11,840 nt of DNA from an uncultured Bacillota bacterium (GTDB taxonomy: Bacteria; Bacillota; Clostridia; Lachnospirales; Lachnospiraceae), in assembly GCA_958352855.1 (NCBI GenBank), contig CATWQE010000079.1:1-11840 (forward strand), given 5' to 3'. Positions 1 to 6,100 of this stretch are shown piece after piece. The position numbers and the translations under genes were made by a program. Below the pieces are notes generated by a model. That model was not told where the DNA came from, made no database searches, and was given only the letters and a program-made list of their open reading frames with translations. Position 1 is the stretch's first letter. Every line of letters begins with the position of its first letter.

Positions 1-28
1 AACTTTTTTTATTTTTTGAAACTTTTTT
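1..28 (-). promoter_or_regulatory. Upstream A-tracts of a fourth leftward promoter cut by the window edge
   Basis: On the minus strand these bases read as two A-tracts ending in AAAAAAAGTT, which matches the block immediately before the -35 box in the three complete promoters to the right. By alignment the -35 hexamer TTGACA should begin one base outside the window. Only the UP-like portion is visible. Confidence 0.55.
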
Positions 29-65
29 CTGAGCTGTTTCCGCTCGTTTCTGTCTTTTGCGACAG

Positions 66-112
66 CCAGTCTAGATTATCACATCTTACTTGGCTTGTCA
101 AGAACTTTTTTC
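66..112 (-). promoter_or_regulatory. Leftward sigma-A promoter, rrn-type (third of the array)
   Basis: Read on the minus strand: A-tract 111-106, -35 TTGACA at 101-96, a 17-nt spacer ending in the extended TGA element, -10 TAATCT at 78-73, and a predicted start at G66, seven bases past the -10. The start is followed by GCTGTC and then a CTGTC/GACAG stem. Same architecture as the two promoters to its right. Confidence 0.75.
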
Positions 113-150
113 AAACTTTTTAAAGTTGATTGTCAGTCCTTTTTTGACAG

Positions 151-197
151 CTTTGATAGAATATCATATATTCTATACTTTGTCAACAACTTTTTTC
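151..197 (-). promoter_or_regulatory. Leftward sigma-A promoter, rrn-type (second of the array)
   Basis: Minus strand: A-tract at 196-191, -35 TTGACA at 186-181, a 17-nt spacer ending in TGA, -10 TATTCT at 163-158, predicted start at G151, then GCTGTC. It lies 85 bp from the neighbouring start on the left and 124 bp from the one on the right, so the copies are not a simple tandem duplication of fixed period. Confidence 0.8.
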
Positions 198-274
198 ATT
201 TTCTGAAAATTTGTTGTTTTTACTTTTCTCTGTATGCTCAAAAAAGCAAATTGTCATTTGTTTTCAAGCGACAG

Positions 275-321
275 CTTGTATAGAATATCACACAAGGCAT
301 TTCGTGTCAACTACTTTTTTA
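275..321 (-). promoter_or_regulatory. Leftward sigma-A promoter, rrn-type (first, most upstream)
   Basis: Minus strand: A-tract at 320-315, consensus -35 TTGACA at 310-305, a 17-nt spacer ending in TGA, -10 TATTCT at 287-282, predicted start at G275, then GCTGTCG. An all-consensus -35, optimal spacing, extended -10 and UP-like A-tract make this a very strong promoter. G-initiating stacked promoters are typical of Firmicute rRNA operons, whose start nucleotide links output to GTP levels. The transcript leaves the window on the left. Confidence 0.8.
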
Positions 322-381
322 TTGTTTTTCGCCTTTATTCTTTACACCTCTCACTAAAAACCTTTTCATAGAACAGCAATT

Positions 382-421
382 TCACGCCAGAGCATAGCCT
401 TTTTCATAGCCATATGCTATA
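382..421 (-). pseudogene. Orphaned 3' end of a disrupted leftward gene (left piece)
   Basis: If 430-1505 and one copy of the flanking 8-bp repeat are removed, the leftward frame ending at 1502 continues here for about 12 codons. It reads IAYGYEKGYALA and then TGA at 384-382. The piece has no start of its own. It is best explained as the severed C-terminus of the gene whose other part lies at 1502-1750. This is an inference from frame continuity only, and the family is not recognised. Confidence 0.35.
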
Positions 422-423
422 AT
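415..423 (+). promoter_or_regulatory. Extended -10 box (TGCTATAAT) upstream of the rpn gene
   Basis: TGC followed by consensus TATAAT at 418-423, with no convincing -35 box 17 nt upstream (395-400 reads TAGCCT). Transcription would start at about 430, the first base of the left inverted repeat. If 430-1505 is an insertion, this promoter belongs to the host flank and not to the element. Confidence 0.45.
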
Positions 424-429
424 CTTTTC
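422..429 (+). repeat. Candidate target-site duplication, left copy
   Basis: ATCTTTTC directly abuts the left inverted repeat. The eight bases directly after the right inverted repeat (1506-1513, ATCTCTTC) match in seven of eight positions and in the same orientation, as expected for an aged 8-bp duplication. Confidence 0.45.
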
Positions 430-444
430 ATAGGATTCCTCTGT
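430..444 (+). repeat. Left terminal inverted repeat, 15 bp
   Basis: ATAGGATTCCTCTGT is the exact reverse complement of 1491-1505. The match stops at 15 bp on both sides. It lies only 6 nt before the ribosome-binding site of the enclosed gene. Confidence 0.6.
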
Positions 445-459
445 AGAACTGGAGGAAAT

Positions 460-1365
460 ATGAGAAAACGAAAAACATTACGGGATTTGACAATTAAGGA
501 TAATTTTCTTTTTGGTGCAGTTATGAGTGTCGAAGAAAATTGCAAGGGATTTCTTGAGATGGTGCTTGGATTCCCTATTGCACAAGTAGTTGTAAGCAAG
601 GAGAAGAGTATAGTCTACCATCCAGAATACAAAGGTGTCCGCCTGGATATCTATGCAGAAGACGAAAATCATACGCATTACAACGTAGAAATGCAGGTGA
701 AGAAAAAGACAGCTTTAGGAAAACGTAGTCGCTACTACCACAGTCAGATGGTAATGGAAGCGCTGGCAAGTGGGGATGATTACGAAACTCTGCCTGATAC
801 GTTTGTGATTTTCGTCTGCGACTTTGATCCTTTTGGAGAGCATCTGTACTGTTATACCTTTGGGAATGAATGCAAGGAGAATAAAAATGCGAAGCTGGAC
901 GATGGAAGTTACACCATTTTTTTGAGTACCAAAGGGGAAAATAAGGAGGAAGTTCCAGCAGAACTGGTCAGATTCCTAAAATTTGTGACGGCTGATTTGG
1001 AAGAGAGTGAAGGGGATTTTCAGGATAAACTGGTGAAACAGTTCCAGGAAACCATTCACAACATCAAAACAGACCGCGAGATGGGAGAACGTTATATGAT
1101 TTTTGAAGAAATGCTGCGGGAAGAAAAACAAGAAGGTCGGCTGGAAGGCAGACTTGAGGGCCAAATAGAAGCAACCAGGGAAGCTGTTTTTGAACTCCTG
1201 GAAGCTTTAGGAGAAGTACCAGACAGACTTCGTGACAGAATAGAAAATCTGGAGGAACTTGGCGATTTGAAGTTTTTATTTAAACTGGCGGCAAAAGCAG
1301 ATTCTATGCAAAACTTTGTAGACGAAGCAGAAACCTATTTGCAAACAAAAGAGAAACACGAATAA
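460..1365 (+). CDS. Rpn family recombination-promoting nuclease / putative transposase (PD-(D/E)XK, PDDEXK_2)
   Basis: 301 aa. The start is an ATG four bases after GGAGG (451-455). The N-terminal half is a PD-(D/E)XK nuclease fold. Asp63 in the RLDIYAED stretch and Glu77-x-Gln79 in YNVEMQVKK form the catalytic D...ExQ pattern, followed by the family's R-YYHSQM helix (91-97). The C-terminal part (about 205-301) is charged and helical and carries an EGRLEGRLEGQ repeat at 225-235, common near the C-terminus of this family. Family knowledge: Rpn proteins are Mg-dependent DNA endonucleases linked to RecA-independent recombination, and some are toxic anti-phage proteins restrained by a small product from their own 3' end. 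Here the gene is alone inside inverted repeats. It is intact, with no frameshift or missing catalytic residue. The family assignment is firm; a role in mobility or in defence is inference. Confidence 0.85.
   Translation: MRKRKTLRDLTIKDNFLFGAVMSVEENCKGFLEMVLGFPIAQVVVSKEKSIVYHPEYKGVRLDIYAEDENHTHYNVEMQVKKKTALGKRSRYYHSQMVMEALASGDDYETLPDTFVIFVCDFDPFGEHLYCYTFGNECKENKNAKLDDGSYTIFLSTKGENKEEVPAELVRFLKFVTADLEESEGDFQDKLVKQFQETIHNIKTDREMGERYMIFEEMLREEKQEGRLEGRLEGQIEATREAVFELLEALGEVPDRLRDRIENLEELGDLKFLFKLAAKADSMQNFVDEAETYLQTKEKHE
1096..1365 (+). other. Possible internal translation start giving an 89-aa C-terminal Rpn fragment
   Basis: An in-frame ATG at codon 213 (1096) is preceded by GGGAG at 1083-1087 with an 8-nt spacer, better than is usual for an internal methionine. 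It would yield the charged helical C-terminal domain without the nuclease domain, which is the layout of the intragenic antitoxins described for E. coli Rpn proteins. Another in-frame ATG follows at 1111. This is a prediction from a ribosome-site match only. Confidence 0.3.
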
Positions 1366-1402
1366 AACCGGTGGCAATTCTGTACTGCCGAAGCATATCT
1401 AT

Positions 1403-1426
1403 CCCAATGCCATCTAAGGCATTGGG
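1403..1426. repeat. Perfect 9-bp hairpin downstream of the rpn gene
   Basis: CCCAATGCC (1403-1411), a 6-nt loop ATCTAA, and GGCATTGGG (1418-1426) form a strong stem 37 nt after the rpn stop codon. There is no T-run after it on either strand, so it is not a textbook intrinsic terminator. It could stabilise the 3' end of the mRNA or act as a subterminal site of the element. Confidence 0.6.
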
Positions 1427-1440
1427 CATCATAAAACTCT

Positions 1441-1454
1441 TGCTCTTAAGAGCA
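1441..1454. repeat. 14-bp perfect palindrome TGCTCTTAAGAGCA
   Basis: A fully self-complementary 14-mer, 14 nt after the preceding hairpin and inside the right end of the candidate element. Perfect palindromes without a loop are more typical of protein-binding sites than of terminators. Its role is unknown. Confidence 0.55.
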
Positions 1455-1490
1455 TCTTACTGATTCAGTAAAAATTCACTAAATAAATGA

Positions 1491-1505
1491 ACAGAGGAAT
1501 CCTAT
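1491..1505 (-). repeat. Right terminal inverted repeat, 15 bp
   Basis: ACAGAGGAATCCTAT is the exact reverse complement of 430-444. On the minus strand it introduces the stop codon (1504-1502) that now ends the interrupted leftward reading frame. Confidence 0.6.
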
Positions 1506-1750
1506 ATCTCTTCGATTGTCAAATTCACATTATTATCTTCCCATTTTTCTACTCTGGTACTTTTTAGTTTTTCCACATTTTCTTTTTCAGAATTAATTTC
1601 TATTTCCCGGATTTGAATTTTCCATCCACTTCTAAAATAATCATTACAGTAATAATTTTTTAAAGTCTTTTTCAATGTCACTTTCTAATACTTTCATACT
1701 ACATTTTGTATGATATCTACGCAAAAAATAATCCATCTTATAGCATGTCG
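1502..1750 (-). pseudogene. Remnant of a leftward gene, frameshifted and cut by the element (right piece)
   Basis: On the minus strand, 1681-1502 is an open frame of 59 codons from a GTG with no clear ribosome site. It contains protein-like sequence such as YFRSGWKIQIREIEI and ends in NLTIEEI then TAG. A second open frame with similar character (MDYFLRRYHTK, then KVLESDIEKDFKKLL) ends at 1644 in a different frame, so the two look like one gene split by a frameshift near an A/T-rich stretch at about 1650. The gene end was then replaced by the inverted repeat at 1505. I do not recognise the family. The Cys-rich upstream residues faintly recall a recombinase zinc ribbon, but this is not enough for a call. 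The upstream limit is unclear. Confidence 0.35.
1506..1513 (+). repeat. Candidate target-site duplication, right copy
   Basis: ATCTCTTC directly follows the right inverted repeat and matches 422-429 at seven of eight positions. Confidence 0.45.
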
Positions 1751-1765
1751 TATAGCCTTGATTTC

Positions 1766-1774
1766 TGCTACAAT
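1766..1774 (+). promoter_or_regulatory. Candidate extended -10 box for the URO-D-like gene
   Basis: TGC followed by TACAAT at 1769-1774 gives an extended -10 about 54 nt upstream of the start codon. No convincing -35 hexamer is present at the right distance, so this is a weak call based on the -10 only. It would give a leader of about 47 nt. Confidence 0.35.
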
Positions 1775-1813
1775 AATAATTAGAAACTTTTATGTAACAT
1801 GTGATTCTCTTAC

Positions 1814-1820
1814 AGGAGGT
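1814..1820 (+). promoter_or_regulatory. Ribosome-binding site fixing the start at 1828
   Basis: AGGAGGT ends 7 nt before ATG 1828. The frame is open from GTG 1801, but that codon has no ribosome site and lies upstream of this one, so the shorter 424-aa product is preferred. Confidence 0.8.
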
Positions 1821-1827
1821 GCATTTT

Positions 1828-3102
1828 ATGAGCAACCAGGCAAAAGCAACTTTATCCGAAGGACAAAAACTTTTTAAAGAAAGGCTGAATCGTGTAGAAA
1901 CAGCTATCCATTTAGGTGAGCCGGACAAAGTACCTGTATTTACTTTTTTCTCTTCCTATATACAGCGTGCATATAACTCTAACTACTCAGATATTTTTTA
2001 TAACTTTGAAGCCGCAGGTGAAGCTGCCCTTAAGTTCCATCAAGCTCATCCTCAATTAGATATCGCATTGCCCCCTCAATTTGTCAGCGGAAAAGCTAAT
2101 GAAATCGCAGGGGCTACTATGGTCGACTGGCCAGGACGTCCCGGCACCAGAGTGAGTCCATTCAGTTCCCATCAAATTATCGAACGCGAACTCATGATGC
2201 AAGAAGAATATCCAGAAATGCTTAATGATTTTTCCGGTTTCATGCTCCGCAAATATGTACCAAGGGCTTTTTCTAACCTAAAAGGGACCTCTGATCTAAG
2301 CCTCATTCCTACAGTTGTAACTAACACAAGCATCTTATCACCCTATTGTTCCCAAAAAGCCCAGGACACTTTCCAAAAGCTGGCGCAAATCGGCGCTGAA
2401 AATGAAAAAGCTGCGGCTGCCACAGCAAAATACAGTAATCTTCTGACAGACATGGGATTTCCTCCAATGATGACAGGAATTTCTGAAGCTCCATATGATA
2501 TTTTGGGTGACTATTTCCGTGGAACTATGGGAATTTTTGAAGATATGACAGATCCTGATATGGAAGATTATGTAGAGCAAGCCTGCTATATGTTTGCCGA
2601 ACAACAAATCCAGTCCTTACAATATTTCCGCTTTGCAGATATGCCAGTAAAAAGAGTTTTCTTCCCATTACATAAAGCTATGGACGGTTTTATGAGCGAC
2701 AAACAATATGAGCGCTTTTACTGGAAGCCATTAAAGAAAATTATTCTTGCACTGATTGATATGAACGTCACTCCCTATATTTATACAGAAGGTCCATATC
2801 ACACCAGACTACATCATTTAACAGATGTTCCTAAGGGAAAGGTATTTTACCATTTTGAAGACGTAGATATGGCAGAAGCAAAACGTGTTCTTGGTAATAC
2901 TGCTGCCATCTGCGGAAATCTTTCTATTAGCCGAATGGAGTTTGGTAAAAAAGAAGACATTGCAGAGGATGTGAAGCGCCTTCTGGATGTCTGCGCCCCA
3001 GGAGGTGGCTACCTCTTTGATTTCAATGGTTCGTTGAAAAACTGCAAACCAGAGAATTTGGAAACCATGTTTGAGACCTTGGATAAATACGGAAAATATT
3101 AA
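1828..3102 (+). CDS. Uroporphyrinogen decarboxylase (URO-D) superfamily protein, methyltransferase-like
   Basis: 424 aa, cytoplasmic, with no signal peptide. The layout is that of the URO-D/MtaA/CmuA TIM-barrel superfamily: an N-terminal helix with RVETAIHLGEPDKVPVF (22-38), the typical opening of these proteins; an FPLHKAMDGFM strand-loop (279-289); TPYIYTEGPYHTRL (315-328); LGNTAAICGNLS (355-366); and a glycine-rich PGGGYLFDFNG turn (391-401). Family knowledge: members are either HemE, which decarboxylates uroporphyrinogen III in haem synthesis, or zinc-dependent methyl transferases that move methyl groups between corrinoids and thiols. This protein is longer than HemE (about 350 aa), has no haem genes near it, and has Glu321-Gly where coenzyme-M-type enzymes carry their His-x-Cys zinc ligands. 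A corrinoid- or thiol-linked methyl-transfer role is therefore more likely, but no corrinoid protein is encoded nearby. The substrate cannot be told. Confidence 0.75.
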   Translation: MSNQAKATLSEGQKLFKERLNRVETAIHLGEPDKVPVFTFFSSYIQRAYNSNYSDIFYNFEAAGEAALKFHQAHPQLDIALPPQFVSGKANEIAGATMVDWPGRPGTRVSPFSSHQIIERELMMQEEYPEMLNDFSGFMLRKYVPRAFSNLKGTSDLSLIPTVVTNTSILSPYCSQKAQDTFQKLAQIGAENEKAAAATAKYSNLLTDMGFPPMMTGISEAPYDILGDYFRGTMGIFEDMTDPDMEDYVEQACYMFAEQQIQSLQYFRFADMPVKRVFFPLHKAMDGFMSDKQYERFYWKPLKKIILALIDMNVTPYIYTEGPYHTRLHHLTDVPKGKVFYHFEDVDMAEAKRVLGNTAAICGNLSISRMEFGKKEDIAEDVKRLLDVCAPGGGYLFDFNGSLKNCKPENLETMFETLDKYGKY

Positions 3103-3118
3103 TTTATCTCACGAATTA

Positions 3119-3164
3119 AAAAGCCAAAAGAAATCCTCATACCTCTGGATTTCTTTTGGCTTTT
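3119..3164. terminator. Bidirectional intrinsic terminator between convergent genes
   Basis: An 18-bp stem pairs 3119-3136 with 3147-3164 (core GCCAAAAGAAATCC) around a 10-nt loop. It has T-rich tails on both strands (CTTTT after the plus-strand arm, TTTTTAATT after the minus-strand arm). It sits 17 nt after the URO-D-like stop and 33 nt beyond the stop of the convergent surface-protein gene, so it can serve both. Confidence 0.85.
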
Positions 3165-3196
3165 CTACCTCTGGAACAAATCAGTCCAATAGCACC

Positions 3197-6100
3197 TTAC
3201 TGCCTTTTCCTCTTACCAATCAACAGCACTCCTCCTGACACTGCAAGCAGTCCCAGAAGTATCACCACATGACTTTCATCTCCAGTCTGAACTCCCTGGT
3301 TCCCCGCTGGCTTACCTGTTGTGGTATTGTTGCCGTTGTTATTTGTATTTGTTCCCGGCACCTGTGTCTGCGCCTTTTTAATTTTTACTACTGCTTCATC
3401 GAATTTCTTTGCATCTGCTTTAGAAACCGCTTTTACCTTCACTTCGCCTGCAGTTTCCGCCTTGCTGACATATAAAGCTCCCTTTTCATCTATATAGGTA
3501 TCTTCATGATGTTTTCCTACAAGTTCCCAGGAAACTTCTTTAGAAAATTCTCCTTTTCCTGTCACTTTAACTGTGAACTGTTTTGATTCCCCTGCTTTTA
3601 ATTCCGCCTTCTCAGGTACGATTTCCACAGCTTCGATTTCCCAGACTGAAGCATCTGGATTTTCTGGTTGCTGTGGCTTTTCCGGTTTCTGTGGCTTTTC
3701 AGGTTCTTCCGGTGTTGGCGGCTGTGGCTCTCCCTTTGCCTTTACGGTAATTGCCTGAACCGCATCTTTGGTAACGCCCTCATATGTATAGCTGATAACC
3801 ATTTCTTTATCACTTGCTTTTAGCGGTTCCTCACTGTAGCTGATTTCTCCGGTTACATCCTTTGTGTTTCCGTCACTGAATTTTGCTTCTACTTTCATTC
3901 CTTTTGGATTGAAAATTTCTCCTTCTGTATAGGTTGTCTTTTCCGGTGCTTTCTGAATGGAGATACCTTCTAACAGCACAGTCTGAGGTGGTTCTGGTTT
4001 CTCCGGCTCTTTGCTCTGATACTCAGCCGCGCCAATATCCGGTTTGCCTTTTGCAAGGCTTCCTCCGAAGAAGTCCTGGTCATAGGTTACACCTGCTACC
4101 TGTGGGAAATTATTGCCCATAATGCAGTCAATACTTGCATAGTTCTGTGCCTTTGCCTCTTCAAAAAGGTCCCTTGGAGAATGGCTTCTGCCATCTACCA
4201 GCTTGCTTCCGCCAAAATGCTTCCACGCCTCTTCTACAGTAAGACCTTTATCAATGAGTACGGAGCCTTCCTGCAATTTATAACCATCCAGTAAGCCTGA
4301 GCTTCCTGTTACAGCATCTTTACCTTCATGGTCTTCATGGGTTTCTGGGGCACTTCCTAAATCTGCGATTCCCAAATCCTCTGCCTGCAAAGGATTGGCA
4401 TCTGCCTCAAAAGCGCTCATACCTCCTGTATAGGCATTGTTATAAATTTTCATGTGTTCCTGAACTAAACCAGCTCCCTGGGCATCACCACCATAGGCTT
4501 TCTGTCCCTGAGGATAGCTAAACACATTGTTAAATGCAAATCCATCATTTACGCCTACGCCGGCTCCTGTATTAGACAGGAAAAATACACCTTTGTCTAA
4601 AACCTGATCTGAGTAAATAGTATTGTTATAAATCATAGTTCCTTTCGGCAGTCCCTGCGCAAATTCAAAGGTTTTATCCCTGTCGTTCTGGCTGATATTG
4701 TAGCGAACTGTTGCTCCTGTATGTGGATAGCCGCCCATAATCAGCATGAAACCGCCTTCATTATTATGACTATAATTATACTGCATCACAGAATTGGAAG
4801 AGGCATGATCACAGTCAAGTCCCTGTCCGTCTGTTGTTCCATGGGTTTTGTAAGCCTCATTGTACTGCAACACTGTGTTTGCCGCCTCAAAAGGCCAGAT
4901 ACCCACATTATATCCTGTATTCTGGAAACGACAGTCTTTTGCAAGATTGTGTTCTATCAAAGCTCCGTCTGTATCGCGGACAGTAATACCGTCTCCGCCG
5001 ATATATTCCATATAGTTTCCTTCTACTACCACATTGGTAGACGGATACCAATGAACCGGTACGCCCGGGTCATTCTTTTCCCACTGGTTACACCACTGAG
5101 AACTTACCAGCTTAATGGCAGAACGGTCTACCCGTTCAAAGGTACAGCCGGAAATACTGATGTTGTCATATTTACTTGGCACACCTGTCAACTGTCCATT
5201 CTGAATGTCCGCCTTTACATCGAAGAACACACCGCCGTTCCACTTTAAGTTAATGTTTCCATTGATATCGTGAATATAGCAATCCTCAATGGCAATTCCA
5301 GAGGCTGTTCCAAAGTTACGGATAGACACATTGACTGCCCGCAGGGCTTTTTTTGTATTATTGCTTTCATTCAGCCCAAATTTCGTGTTGTACTGGGTAT
5401 CCAGGTTGGTAATCTCCAGATTCCGGATTTCTACATATTCCTGGTTGTAAAGTGATACTACGTTTTCTACCTCACCGTTTCCTTCCAGTTTTGGGCGTTT
5501 TCCTTCTCCATAAGCGCTGACTTCAATAGGATTTCCTTTTGCTCCCATTCCCTGAAAAGCAAGCTGCTGTCCGATGAACACACTTCCCCGCTTCAGAAGA
5601 ATTTTATCTCCCGGCACAAAGGTTCCGTACTCTTTCACTTTATCTAAGGTCTTCCAGGCAGTTTTTTCTGAGGTTCCCTCTGCGCTGTCATCTCCATTTT
5701 CAGAGTCCACGTAAAAGGTTTTTCCTTCTCTTACCTTATCTGTTTCAAAAACAGCCTTTACCACCAGTTTTTCAAAATTTCCTGCCGGCATTACAAAGGT
5801 TCCGTCTTTTACTTCAACGTTTTCTATCTGATACTCTTTTAAGCGGTATCCTGCCTTTGCTGTTGCAGTCAGGGTCACTTTTTGCCCTTCTTCTGCTTCT
5901 GTTACATCACTGGTAGCTGTTCCCGCCTTATGTTCCTTGTCTTCTTTTCCTTCAAATATAGAAACAACCTCAACTGGTTTTTTCTCACAAATCTGCTCTA
6001 CCAGAAGATTGTCAAAAGCTACCGGAGCGCCTGCTGTCATATTAATTAATTGTACTGTTGGCTGCATTTCAGACCAGTTTTCATTATCGGTATAGCTGAA

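Larger units (their letters stand above)
430..1505 (+). mobile_element. Putative 1,076-bp single-gene element carrying an Rpn-family nuclease
   Basis: The unit is bounded by perfect 15-bp inverted repeats, abutted by 7-of-8 matching direct repeats, and contains a single gene filling most of it (460-1365) plus about 125 bp with two palindromes. Deleting it restores a continuous leftward reading frame across the site. Those are the formal marks of an insertion. Rpn/YhgA-like proteins are annotated as putative transposases and promote recombination, but I know of no defined ends for such units, so self-mobility is unproven. The element may instead be mobilised by another transposase, or the inverted repeat may be coincidental. 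Confidence 0.5.

Noticed and set aside
95..283. Rightward 62-codon open frame
   Set aside because: It is Phe/Lys-rich, has no ribosome site and lies wholly within the promoter array; an effect of A/T tracts.
61..320. Spaced repeats as a short CRISPR-like array
   Set aside because: The conserved bases are promoter elements with exact internal spacing and irregular inter-copy distance; there are no uniform spacers and no cas genes.
362..433. Three copies of CTTTT(T)CATAG as possible operator sites
   Set aside because: The third copy spans the proposed insertion junction and the others coincide with YEKG-like codons of the disrupted frame; spacing (37 and 25 bp) is irregular.
1801..1827. Upstream GTG start for the URO-D-like gene
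   Set aside because: The AGGAGGT ribosome site lies downstream of this GTG and is correctly placed for ATG 1828.
1644..1928. Leftward 94-codon open frame taken as one gene
   Set aside because: Its first third is antisense to the start of the URO-D-like gene and has no ribosome site. Only its last part shows protein-like character, recorded with the pseudogene remnant.
1828..3102. Assignment as HemE of haem biosynthesis
   Set aside because: Too long, isolated from haem genes, and its motifs fit the methyltransferase-like branch of the superfamily better.
4721..5248. Rightward 175-codon frame inside the surface-protein gene
   Set aside because: Antisense shadow of the beta-helix coding region, with no ribosome site and no recognisable protein features.
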